From positions 186,001-250,000 of the forward strand of contig JAKLLA010000004.1 of assembly GCA_023150375.1 (NCBI GenBank): a stretch of DNA of 64,000 bases, given 5' to 3'. The notes beneath the pieces are model-generated. The model was not told the DNA's origin. It saw nothing but the letters and a program-made list of their open reading frames with translations, and did not search any database. Position numbers and translations under genes: made by a program. Source of the DNA: Burkholderiaceae bacterium (GTDB lineage: Bacteria; Pseudomonadota; Gammaproteobacteria; Burkholderiales; Burkholderiaceae_C). Below, one piece after another: positions 51,608-60,068 of the stretch (the first letter of the stretch is position 1; each line of letters opens with the position of its first letter).

Positions 51608-53404
51608 ATGACCCACGATGCTGCTGCGAACGACCTGCCGGCCGGCCCGGATGCCGAGCGTGCCCTGCTGCGGGGCAACCCCCTGCCCGAGGGCGCGGCC
51701 GACGCCTCGCGGCGCGGCTTCGTGCGCGGGCTGGCACTCGGCGGTCTGGCGCTGGGCGCGCTGGGGCTGGCGGGTTGCGGTGGCTCGGACGACGACGACG
51801 ACACCCCGGCCGTGCAGTACCTGCATGGCGTGGCCAGCGGCGACCCGCTGGCCGACCGGATCATTCTGTGGACCCGTCTGAGCACGACCGCCGCCGCCGT
51901 GACGGTGCGCTGGGAGGTGGCGCGCGACGCGGCCTTCACCGCCCTGGCCGCCAGCGGCCGGACCACCACCGACGCCTCGCGCGACTGGACCGTCAAGGTC
52001 GACGCCACCGGCCTGCAACCCGGCACCCGCTACTGGTATCGCTTTGCGGTGGGCACACAGCGCTCCCCGGTGGGTCGCACCCGCACCCTGCCCGGTGCTG
52101 CGGTGGCCCAGGTGAAGCTGGCGGTGTTCTCCTGCTCCAACTACCCGGCCGGATACTTCCACGTCTATGCCGAGGCCGCCCAGCGCGACGACCTCGACGC
52201 CACGCTCCACCTGGGCGACTACCTCTACGAGTACCCCCGCGGCGGCTACGCCAGTGGCCAGGCGGCTGCCCTGGGGCGCGAGGTGCTGCCCGCCACCGAG
52301 CTGTCGACGCTGGCCGACTACCGCAGCCGCTACGCCCAGTACCGCAGCGACGCCGACCTGCAGGCCCTGCATGCGGCCGCGCCGATGATCGCGGTGTGGG
52401 ACGACCACGAAATCGCCAACGACACCTGGAAGGGCGGCGCCGAGAACCACACCGAAGGCAGCGGCACCGGTGGCGAAGGCAGCTTCGCCGAACGCCGCGC
52501 CGCCGCGGTGCAGGCCTGGCACGAGTGGCTGCCGGTGCGCAGCGGCGCAGACCTGCTGAGCATCTACCGCAGCTTCTCCTTCGGCAACCTGCTGGCGCTG
52601 CACATGCTGGACACCCGCGTGCTCGCACGCGACCGGCAGCTGGACTACGCCGACTACACCACCGCCACCGGGCTGGATGCGGCCGGCTTCACCGCCGCCC
52701 TGTCCGACCCCGGCCGACAGCTGCTGGGCAGCACCCAGACCGCCTGGCTGACGGCGCAGATGAGCGCCTCCACCGCCACCTGGCAGGTGCTCGGCCAGCA
52801 GGTGCTGATGGGCCGCATGAACATCCCCGCGCCGATCCTGTTCGAGGCGCTGAACCCCGGCAGCGGCGTGAGCGTCGGCACCTACAGCGCCCTCTATGCC
52901 CGGTCCCTGACGGACCCCGGCTCGCTCACCGCCGCCGAACAGGCCCTCCTGGCCCAGCCGGCCATCCCCTACAACCTGGACGCCTGGGACGGCTACCCCG
53001 TGGCGCGCGAAACCGTGCTGGGCACCGCCCGGGCGCTGGACAAGAACCTGGTCGTGCTGGCCGGCGACACCCACAACGCCTGGGCCAGCGACCTGCGCGA
53101 TGCTGCCGGGCGCAGCGTCGGCGTCGAGTTCGCCACGCCCTCGGTGAGCTCGCCGGGCTTCGAGGCCATCCTGACCGGCGAGGAGCCGGCCACGCTGGCC
53201 GCCGGCCTGACGCAGCTCATCGAGCCGCTGGTCTACTGCGACACCTCGCGGCGCGGCTACCTGCTGATCACCGCCAGCGCCACCGAATGCCGGGCCGACT
53301 GGGTCTTCGTCGACTCGGTGCTGCGCAGGACCTATGCGGCCGTCAGCGGCCAGTCGCTGCGCGTGCTGCCCGGCGCGGCCAACCGGCGCATCGTGCCGGT
53401 GTGA
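51608..53404 (+). CDS. phoD: PhoD-family alkaline phosphatase, Tat-exported
   Basis: Extracytoplasmic alkaline phosphatase/phosphodiesterase, 598 aa. A twin-arginine signal (SRRGFVRGLALGG) ends in a lipobox-like LAGC followed by GGSDDDDD, indicating Tat export and possibly lipid anchoring. The N-terminal PhoD domain (about 60-150) begins YLHGVASGDPLADRIILWTR. The catalytic domain has FSCSNYPAGYF, LHLGDYLYEY, VWDDHEIANDTW and LAGDTHNAWASDL. PhoD enzymes need Ca/Fe, need no zinc, and are classic Pho regulon members. A Pho-box-like site lies upstream, and a phosphoesterase unit is divergent. Confidence 0.93.
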   Translation: MTHDAAANDLPAGPDAERALLRGNPLPEGAADASRRGFVRGLALGGLALGALGLAGCGGSDDDDDTPAVQYLHGVASGDPLADRIILWTRLSTTAAAVTVRWEVARDAAFTALAASGRTTTDASRDWTVKVDATGLQPGTRYWYRFAVGTQRSPVGRTRTLPGAAVAQVKLAVFSCSNYPAGYFHVYAEAAQRDDLDATLHLGDYLYEYPRGGYASGQAAALGREVLPATELSTLADYRSRYAQYRSDADLQALHAAAPMIAVWDDHEIANDTWKGGAENHTEGSGTGGEGSFAERRAAAVQAWHEWLPVRSGADLLSIYRSFSFGNLLALHMLDTRVLARDRQLDYADYTTATGLDAAGFTAALSDPGRQLLGSTQTAWLTAQMSASTATWQVLGQQVLMGRMNIPAPILFEALNPGSGVSVGTYSALYARSLTDPGSLTAAEQALLAQPAIPYNLDAWDGYPVARETVLGTARALDKNLVVLAGDTHNAWASDLRDAAGRSVGVEFATPSVSSPGFEAILTGEEPATLAAGLTQLIEPLVYCDTSRRGYLLITASATECRADWVFVDSVLRRTYAAVSGQSLRVLPGAANRRIVPV

Positions 53405-53521
53405 CTCCGGCCCCGACGATCCAGCTTCCCAGGCTGGCTCTGCCTGACGGGGGGATGTCGCGCCGGCCGCCTCGGCTCGGACCGGCAGGCCAGGCGAGGG
53501 GCCGCAGCGCCGTCTTTCGGT

Positions 53522-53536
53522 GCGGCCCGAGGGGGC
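53522..53536 (+). repeat. GC-rich intergenic element (REP-like copy C)
   Basis: GCGGCCCGAGGGGGC resembles the cores at 4117-4130 and 20442-20457. It sits in the 178-bp gap between phoD and the TSUP gene. The copy is diverged and its hairpin is weak. Confidence 0.35.
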
Positions 53537-53582
53537 CCACCGCATCTGTGCGACGATGCCGCCCGCACTGCCGCGCCACCCC

Positions 53583-54359
53583 ATGCTCACCGACCTTTCC
53601 GCCTGGACCCTGCTGATCGTCGCCGCCTTCGGCGCCGGCGTGCTCAACGCCATCGCGGGGGGCGGCAGCTTCCTGACCTTTCCGGCGCTGGTGGCCACCG
53701 GCGTGCCGCCGATCGCCGCCAATGCCACCAGCGCGGTGGCGGTGAGCCCGGGCTACCTGGGCAGCACGCTGGGCTTCCGGGCCGAGCTGGCGGCGCTGCC
53801 GCGCGCGCTGCTGCGCATCGAGGGCGCGCTCTGCGCGGTCGGCGGCGTGGCCGGGGCGCTGCTGCTGCTGGTCACGCCGGCCCGGCTGTTCTCGGCCCTG
53901 GTGCCCTGGCTGCTGCTCTTCGCCACCGCGGTGTTCGCCTTCGGCCCCCGGCTGCTGGCGGCGCTGCGCCGCAGCGCGGGGGGCACGGCCGAGGGCGCGG
54001 CGCCGGCCTCGGCCGGCCTGCGCCGGGTCGGCCTGTTCGTGGTCGCGGTGTACGGCGGCTACTTCAACGGCGGCCTGGGCATCCTGCTGATGGCGCTCTA
54101 CACCCTGGCCGGCGAGGCGCGCATCCACACCGCCAATGCGCTGAAGAACTTCAACTCGCTGGTGCTCTCGCTGCTCAGCGTGGCCGCCTTCGCCTGGGCC
54201 GGGGCGGTGCTCTGGCCGCAGGCCCTGGCGATGGCCGCCAGCGCCACGGTCGGAGGCTTTGCCGGTGCGCGCCTGGCGCGGCGCCTGCCCGCCGCGGCGG
54301 TGCGCGCGGTGGTGATCGGCACCGGCCTGGTCATGAGCGGGCTGTTCTTCCTGCGCTGA
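53583..54359 (+). CDS. TauE/SafE (TSUP) family membrane exporter
   Basis: Membrane protein of 258 aa with about seven or eight hydrophobic segments, of the TSUP family linked to export of sulfite, sulfoacetate or other organosulfur anions. The two repeats each start with a glycine-rich block: GVLNAIAGGGSFLTFPALVATG with PPIAANATSAVAVSPGY, and YGGYFNGGLGILLMALYTL. The ATG at 53583 starts just before the first helix. No sulfur metabolism genes are nearby, so the substrate cannot be assigned. Confidence 0.88.
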   Translation: MLTDLSAWTLLIVAAFGAGVLNAIAGGGSFLTFPALVATGVPPIAANATSAVAVSPGYLGSTLGFRAELAALPRALLRIEGALCAVGGVAGALLLLVTPARLFSALVPWLLLFATAVFAFGPRLLAALRRSAGGTAEGAAPASAGLRRVGLFVVAVYGGYFNGGLGILLMALYTLAGEARIHTANALKNFNSLVLSLLSVAAFAWAGAVLWPQALAMAASATVGGFAGARLARRLPAAAVRAVVIGTGLVMSGLFFLR

Positions 54360-54592
54360 GAGCCTGCGGACGACTCCGGCCGGCCCGCGGACCCGGCCCC
54401 GGTCGCGGCGCCGACACCACACCGCTTCCGGGGGATCGCGGCCGGCCGCCGTGACGGATGGCCTTGTGCGCCCGGCACCGCCGCGCGCCTCCCCGAATCG
54501 CGTGGTCTGCGGCGGGCCCGCCGCTTCGCACAATCCGCCCCGATCCACCGGGTGCGAGCCCGGCGGGTCCACACCACAGACAGGGAGGACCG

Positions 54593-55576
54593 ATGAACGT
54601 CAGGGCAGGGCAACCACCGGTGCGGCGCATGAGGGGCGCGCTGCAGGCCGCCGCAAGTGCGGCTGCACTGGTCGCCCTGACCCCGGCCGCGGCCGGGGCC
54701 ACGACGGCAGCGCCAGGCGGCGCCGGGGCCTTCGAGGTGGCGGCCGTGCCTGCCGACCCGGCGCAGTGCGATCCGGGCACGCTGGATGCCGCGCAGCGCC
54801 ACCGGGTCCTGGAGGCGCTCAATACGATCCGCCGCCGCCATGGCCTGGGCGAGGTGCGCTGGGACAGCGGTGAGGCCGGCGCGGTGATGCAGGCTGCGCT
54901 GATGTTCGCGGCCAACGGCGCGCTCTCCCACCGGCCCGCCGCCCACTGGGCCTGCTACAGCGCGCTGGGCGCGCGCGGCGCGGCGATCAGCAACATCCAC
55001 CTCTGGCGCGGCAGCCCGGGTGCGGCGCCGCCGTCGGTCGAGCAGGTGCTGGCCAGCTTCCTGCACGAGGCCCATGCGCCGCAGGCCACCGAGCTGGGGC
55101 ACCGGCGCTGGCTGCTCGACCCCTTCCTGAAGCGCGTGGCTTTCGGTCGCGTCGGCGGCTGGGTGAACGGCGCCTGGCAGGAGGGCTTTGCGCTCAGCGT
55201 GGTGGCCGACGGCGACGAGGGCCCGGCGGTGGCCGCGGCCGACCACTGGGCCTGGCCGCAGGGCGAGCCGCCGGCCTGGGAGTTTCACCCGCAGGCCTGG
55301 CTGTCGTTCTCGGCCATCGTCGACCGGCAGCAGCGCGCCGCCAATGCCGCGGTGGATTACCGCGGCGTGCGGGTGAGCGTGCGCCGCGCCGACGGCCGCG
55401 CCCTGCCGCTGGGCCGGCTGGCCTGGGACCACCAGCACTTCGGCCTGCCCAACCACCTGCGCTTCCAGGTGGCCGGCGCCATCGAGCCCGAGGTGGAGCA
55501 CCTGGTGCGCGTCGAGGGCGTGCGCGTGGCCGGTCAGCCGCGCGACTTCGAGTACCGCTTCCGCCTGCGCCGCTGA
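54593..55576 (+). CDS. Secreted CAP (SCP/PR1)-domain protein
   Basis: Exported protein of 327 aa. An N-terminal signal-like stretch (about 14-36) is followed by a CAP domain at about 72-200: VLEALNTIRRRHGLGEVRW, AALMFAANGALSHRP with its histidine, NIHLWRGSP, and LGHRRWLLDP. A C-terminal beta-rich part resembles an Ig-like region. Bacterial CAP proteins are secreted and of mostly unknown activity. The ribosome site GGGAGG stands six bases before the ATG. The preceding 233-bp gap shows nothing recognisable apart from GC-rich inverted repeats. Confidence 0.83.
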   Translation: MNVRAGQPPVRRMRGALQAAASAAALVALTPAAAGATTAAPGGAGAFEVAAVPADPAQCDPGTLDAAQRHRVLEALNTIRRRHGLGEVRWDSGEAGAVMQAALMFAANGALSHRPAAHWACYSALGARGAAISNIHLWRGSPGAAPPSVEQVLASFLHEAHAPQATELGHRRWLLDPFLKRVAFGRVGGWVNGAWQEGFALSVVADGDEGPAVAAADHWAWPQGEPPAWEFHPQAWLSFSAIVDRQQRAANAAVDYRGVRVSVRRADGRALPLGRLAWDHQHFGLPNHLRFQVAGAIEPEVEHLVRVEGVRVAGQPRDFEYRFRLRR

Positions 55577-55607
55577 CCAGGCGCCTGTCGGGCCCGGGCC
55601 GGTCGGA

Positions 55608-58600
55608 TCAGGCCGTCGCCGTGCCGCTGCGCCAGGCCTGCCGCAGCGCCTGCCAGCGCGGCCGCACCCGGGCCAGGTGCTGCGCCTTGACGTGGCCATA
55701 GCCGCGGATCTCCTCGGGCAGCCGGGCGATCTCGACGGCCTGCGCCAGCCGCTCGGCCGACAGGCCGGCCAGCAGCTCCTCGACCGTGGCGCGGTACTCG
55801 GCGATCAGCGCGCGCTCGGTCTGCCGCTCCGGGTTGCGGCCGAAGGGGTCGAGCGCGCTGCCGCGCAGGAACTTCGCCTTCGCCAGCCAGGGCAGCAGCC
55901 GGTTCAGCCAGGGGCCCCAGGCGCGCTTGACCAGGTGGCCCTGGGCGTCGCGCTTCGCGAAGGCCGGCGGGGCCAGGTGGTGCACCACCTTGAAGTCGCC
56001 CTCGAACATCTCCGCCAGCCGCTGGTGGAAGGCCGCATCGCTGTGCAGCCGGGCCACCTCGTACTCGTCCTTGTAGGCCATCAGCTTGAAGAGGTAGCGC
56101 GCCACCGCCTCGCTGAGCTTCAACTGCGCCGGGGCCGCTCCCGCGGCGCCGGCCAGCACGCGCTGCTCGGCCTCGCGCACCTTCTGCACGAAGTCGCGGT
56201 ACTGCGCGGCGTAGGCGGCGTCCTGGTAGCCGGTGAGGAATTCGACGCGCCGGCCGATCAGCTCGTCCAGCGAGGGCCGCTTGACGATCTGGATCACCTG
56301 CTGCGCGCCGAACAGCGACTGCACGCCGGCCAGGTCGTGCGCGCAGCGCCGGCCCCATTCGAAGGCCGCGCGGTTCTTCTCGACCTGCACGCCGTTGAGT
56401 TCGATGGCGCGCAGCAGTGCGGCCCGGCTCAGCGGGATGCGCCCGCGCTGCCAGGCGTAGCCCAGCATCAGCGGGTTGGTGTAGATCGAGTCGCCCAGCA
56501 GCTGCAGCGCCACCTGCTCGGCGTCGAAGGCGCCCAGCTGCTCCCAGCCCACCGCCTGCTGCAGCGCCGCCTCGCAGGATTCGCCGGGGAACTGCCAGTC
56601 CGGGTTGCCCACGAAGGCCGCGGTGGGCGTGCGGTGCGAGTTCAGCGCGACGAAGGTGCGCCCGGGCCGCATCACCTGCAGCGTGGCGGCGCCGGCGGCG
56701 ACGATGGCGTCGCAGGCGATCACCAGGTCGGCCTTGGCGGTGTCCACCTTGGTGCTGTGGATGGCGTCGGGCCGGTTGGCGATCTGCACATGGCTCCAGG
56801 TGGCGCCGCCCTTCTGCGCCAGGCCGGCGCTGTCCTGCGTGACCACGCCCTTGCCTTCCAGGTGCGCGGCCATGCCCAGCAGCTGGCCGATGGTGATCAC
56901 GCCGGTGCCGCCGACGCCGGCCACCACGATGCCCCAGGGCGCCTCGGCCACCGGCAGCACCGGCTCGGGCAGCGCCGGCAGGCCGGCCAGGTCGGCCTTC
57001 GGCTCGGTCTTCTTCCTGCGCAGCTGGCCGCCCTCGACCGTCACGAAGCTCGGGCAGAAGCCCTTCACGCAGGAGAAGTCCTTGTTGCAGCTGCTCTGGT
57101 TGATGCGGCGCTTGCGGCCGAACTCGGTCTCCACCGGCTCGACGCTCAGGCAGTTGCTCTGCACGCTGCAGTCGCCGCAGCCCTCGCAGACCGCCTCGTT
57201 GATGACGGTGCGCACCGCCGGGTCGACCATCTTGCCGCGCTTGCGGCGGCGGCGCTTCTCGGTGGCGCAGGTCTGGTCGTAGATCAGGATGGTGCAGCCG
57301 GGGATCTCGCGCAGCTCGCGCTGCACCGCGTCCAGCTCGTCGCGGTGCCGCACGGTGACGCCGGGTGCGAGTCCGACCGGCGCAGCGTACTTGCCCGGCT
57401 CGTCGGTGACCACGACGATCTGCTTCGCCCCCTCGGCCTCCAGCTCGCGGGTCATCTGCGGCACGGTGAGGATGCCGTCCACCGGCTGGCCGCCGGTCAT
57501 CGCCACCGCATCGTTGTAGAGGATCTTGTAGGTGATGTTCACCCCGGCGGCGATGCTCTGGCGCACCGCCAGCAGGCCGGAGTGGTAATAGGTGCCGTCG
57601 CCCAGGTTGGCGAACATGTGGGGGCGCTTCGTGAACGGCGCCTGGCCCACCCAGGGCACGCCCTCGCCGCCCATCTGCGTGAAGCCCACCGTGCTGCGGC
57701 CCATCCACACGCTCATGAAGTGGCAGCCGATGCCGGCCATCGCGAGCGACCCCTCGGGCACCCGGGTGCTGGTGTTGTGCGGGCAGCCGCTGCAGAACCA
57801 GGGCTTGCGCTCCAGCGCGCCGCTGGTGGGGCTCCAGCTGCCGCCGCCCTTCAGGTCGCGCCCGGCCAGCACCGCCAGGCCCTGGTCCATGCGCGCGGCC
57901 ACCTCGGGCGGCACGCCCAGCTTCTTCAGTCGCCGGGCCAGCGCCTGGGCGATCAGCGCGGGCGTCAGGTCGGCGGTGGCGCGCAGCAGGGTGTTGCCGC
58001 TGGGGTTGGGCTGGCTCCACTCGCCGCCGGTGAAGTCGCCCTCGGGCTCGTCGAACTTGCCCAGCACGTTGGGCCGCACGTCCGGGCGCCAGTTGTACAG
58101 CTCCTCCTTGAGCTGGTACTCGATGATCTGGCGCTTCTCCTCCACCACCAGGATCTCGGTCAGCCCCTCGGCGAACTCGCGCGTGATGGTGGCCTCCAGC
58201 GGCCAGACCACGCCGACCTTGTGCAGCCGGATGCCCAGGGCGCGGCAGGTGTCGTCGTCCAGCCCCAGGTCCACCAGTGCCTGGCGGGTGTCGTTGAAGG
58301 CCTTGCCGCTGGCGATGATGCCGAAGCGGTCGTTCGGCCCGGCGATGACGTTGCGGTTGAGCCGGTTGGCACGCACATAGGCCAGCGCGGCGTACCACTT
58401 GTAGTCCATCAGCCGGGCCTCCTGCGGCAGCGCGGCGTCCGGCCAGCGGATGTGCACGCCGCCCGGGGGCATCTCGAAGTCCTCGGGCAGGAGGATCTTG
58501 ACCCGCTCCGGGTCCACCTCCACGCTGGCGGCCGACTCCACCACCTCCTGGATGGTCTTCATGCCGGTCCACACGCCGGCGAAGCGGCTCATCGCGAAGG

Positions 58601-59189
58601 CGTGCAGGCCCAGGTCCAGGATCTCCTGCACGCTGCTGGGGAAGAACACCGGCAGCCCGCAGGCCTTGAAGATGTGGTCGCTCTGGTGCGCCGCGGTGCT
58701 GCTCTTGGCCACATGGTCGTCGCCGGCCACGGCGATCACCCCGCCGTGCGGCGCGGTGCCGGCCATGTTGGCGTGCTTGAACACGTCCGAGCAGCGGTCC
58801 ACGCCCGGCCCCTTGCCGTACCAGATGCCGAAGACGCCGTCGTACTTCTGGTTCGCGGGGTCGAACGCCAGCTGCTGCGTGCCCCAGACCGCCGTGGCGG
58901 CCAGCTCCTCGTTCACGCCGGGCTGGAAGACCACGTGGTGCTGCGCCAGATGCTTCTTCGCCTGCCACAGCGCCTGGTCGTAGCCGCCCAGCGGGCTGCC
59001 GCGGTAGCCGCTGACGAAGCCGGCGGTGTTCAGGCCGACCAGGGCGTCGCGCTGGCGCTGCAGCATCGGCAGGCGCACGAGGGCCTGCACGCCGCTCATG
59101 AAGGCGCGGCCGGCCTCCTGGGTGTACTTGTCGTCCAGCGTCACGGCCTCGAGGGCGCGGCGCACGGCATCGGGCAGGGGTGCATTCAT
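55608..59189 (-). CDS. Indolepyruvate ferredoxin oxidoreductase, fused alpha-beta subunits
   Basis: Large single-chain 2-oxoacid oxidoreductase, 1193 aa, converting aryl-pyruvates from aromatic amino acids to aryl-acetyl-CoA with ferredoxin. The N-terminal pyrimidine-binding part has GLNTAGFVSGYRGSPLGGYD. The middle TPP-binding part has CSGCPHNTSTRVPEG and MGGEGVPWVGQAPF. Cysteines in CEGCGDCSVQSNC and C-x-C-type positions near SCNKDFSCVKGFCPSF suggest Fe-S binding. The gamma-type domain is at GIVVAGVGGTGVITIGQLL. The start at 59189 gives MNAPLPDAV, the family norm. It is divergent from an Lrp-type gene that probably controls it. Confidence 0.92.
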   Translation of the reverse strand: MNAPLPDAVRRALEAVTLDDKYTQEAGRAFMSGVQALVRLPMLQRQRDALVGLNTAGFVSGYRGSPLGGYDQALWQAKKHLAQHHVVFQPGVNEELAATAVWGTQQLAFDPANQKYDGVFGIWYGKGPGVDRCSDVFKHANMAGTAPHGGVIAVAGDDHVAKSSTAAHQSDHIFKACGLPVFFPSSVQEILDLGLHAFAMSRFAGVWTGMKTIQEVVESAASVEVDPERVKILLPEDFEMPPGGVHIRWPDAALPQEARLMDYKWYAALAYVRANRLNRNVIAGPNDRFGIIASGKAFNDTRQALVDLGLDDDTCRALGIRLHKVGVVWPLEATITREFAEGLTEILVVEEKRQIIEYQLKEELYNWRPDVRPNVLGKFDEPEGDFTGGEWSQPNPSGNTLLRATADLTPALIAQALARRLKKLGVPPEVAARMDQGLAVLAGRDLKGGGSWSPTSGALERKPWFCSGCPHNTSTRVPEGSLAMAGIGCHFMSVWMGRSTVGFTQMGGEGVPWVGQAPFTKRPHMFANLGDGTYYHSGLLAVRQSIAAGVNITYKILYNDAVAMTGGQPVDGILTVPQMTRELEAEGAKQIVVVTDEPGKYAAPVGLAPGVTVRHRDELDAVQRELREIPGCTILIYDQTCATEKRRRRKRGKMVDPAVRTVINEAVCEGCGDCSVQSNCLSVEPVETEFGRKRRINQSSCNKDFSCVKGFCPSFVTVEGGQLRRKKTEPKADLAGLPALPEPVLPVAEAPWGIVVAGVGGTGVITIGQLLGMAAHLEGKGVVTQDSAGLAQKGGATWSHVQIANRPDAIHSTKVDTAKADLVIACDAIVAAGAATLQVMRPGRTFVALNSHRTPTAAFVGNPDWQFPGESCEAALQQAVGWEQLGAFDAEQVALQLLGDSIYTNPLMLGYAWQRGRIPLSRAALLRAIELNGVQVEKNRAAFEWGRRCAHDLAGVQSLFGAQQVIQIVKRPSLDELIGRRVEFLTGYQDAAYAAQYRDFVQKVREAEQRVLAGAAGAAPAQLKLSEAVARYLFKLMAYKDEYEVARLHSDAAFHQRLAEMFEGDFKVVHHLAPPAFAKRDAQGHLVKRAWGPWLNRLLPWLAKAKFLRGSALDPFGRNPERQTERALIAEYRATVEELLAGLSAERLAQAVEIARLPEEIRGYGHVKAQHLARVRPRWQALRQAWRSGTATA

Positions 59190-59310
59190 GGTGGCGGTCC
59201 TCCGACGGTGGAGCCCCGGGCCTCGTGAGCCCCGGGCGATGGCCTGCAGTGTAGGCAGCCTGCGCCGCGAGGTGTTTTCCATCGTTGCCCTGTGGCGCAT
59301 ACTTTGGGCA

Positions 59311-59333
59311 ATCGGAAGAACGTTCTTGCCGAT
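59311..59333. promoter_or_regulatory. Palindromic operator candidate between the oxidoreductase and lrp-type genes
   Basis: AAGAACGTTCTT (59316-59327) is a perfect 12-bp palindrome, flanked by ATCGG on the left and CCGAT on the right with one extra base. It lies 15-37 bp before the regulator's start, overlapping the region where its promoter would be, so it could be its own binding site and that of the divergent operon. Confidence 0.45.
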
Positions 59334-59347
59334 CTGGAGAAACATCC

Positions 59348-59908
59348 ATGCCGGAAGATCGCCTCCTAGGGAAAACCACAGGGTCCACCGACGAGGCCGC
59401 GGCCGCCCCCGGCCCGGCCGCGCTGGACCGCTACGACATCGCCATCCTCGGCGAGCTGCAGCGCGACGCCCGGCTGTCCAACGCCGAGCTGGCGCAGCGC
59501 ATCGGGCTGTCGGCCGCGCCGACCTGGCGGCGCGTCAAGTGGCTCGAGGAGCAGGGCTACATCACCGGCTACCGCGCCGAGATCGACCGCCGGCGCATCG
59601 GCCTGGGCGTGCTGGCCTTCGTGCGGGTGGACGCCGACCGCAACAACGCCGATGCCACCCAGGCCCTGGAGGCGGCGATCCGCGCCATGCCCGAGGTGGT
59701 GGCCTGCCACTACATCAGCGGGGCCGGCACCTTCGAGCTGCAGGTGCTGGCCACCGACCTCGATGCCTATTCGCGCTGGGCCATGGAGCGGCTGTTCCGC
59801 CTGCCGCACGTGAAGGACGTGCACACCAGCTTCTCGCTCGGCGAGGTCAAGGCCGGCGCCGAGCTGCCGCTGGGCCATCTGCGTGCACGCGCCCTGCCGC
59901 GCAGCTGA
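59348..59908 (+). CDS. Lrp/AsnC-family transcriptional regulator
   Basis: DNA-binding regulator of 186 aa. The helix-turn-helix is at about 27-75 (LDRYDIAILGELQRDARLSN, AELAQRIGLSAAPTWRRVKWLE). The C-terminal ligand-binding RAM domain runs from about 85 to 165 (GLGVLAFVRVDADR, VACHYISGAGTFELQVLATD). GGAGA lies eight bases before the ATG. Divergent placement next to the aromatic 2-oxoacid oxidoreductase suggests that an aromatic amino acid or its 2-oxoacid is the effector. A palindrome in the shared gap is a candidate operator. Confidence 0.93.
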   Translation: MPEDRLLGKTTGSTDEAAAAPGPAALDRYDIAILGELQRDARLSNAELAQRIGLSAAPTWRRVKWLEEQGYITGYRAEIDRRRIGLGVLAFVRVDADRNNADATQALEAAIRAMPEVVACHYISGAGTFELQVLATDLDAYSRWAMERLFRLPHVKDVHTSFSLGEVKAGAELPLGHLRARALPRS

Positions 59909-60028
59909 GGCCGGGGGAGCGACGCCTTCTCCGGCGCGATTTCGCGCGTTCTTCGCCCGGCCTGTCGCCTGGAGCGCACGGCCGGGAACCCATTTGCGGG
60001 GAGGACGGGCCGCCTCGTCTGTATCTCG

Positions 60029-60058
60029 TTGTGTCAACCCGTTGCCGGTCCTTACACT
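60029..60058 (+). promoter_or_regulatory. Sigma-70-like promoter candidate before the GGDEF gene
   Basis: TTGTGT (60029-60034) and TACACT (60053-60058) are 18 bp apart. The -10 ends only 10 bp before the annotated GTG, implying a nearly leaderless transcript or a later start codon. Confidence 0.35.
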
Positions 60059-60068
60059 GGGCCGGATC

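Noticed and set aside
55677-59228. 1183-aa antisense open frame opposite the indolepyruvate oxidoreductase
   Set aside because: Low-complexity shadow; the minus strand has the family's conserved blocks throughout.
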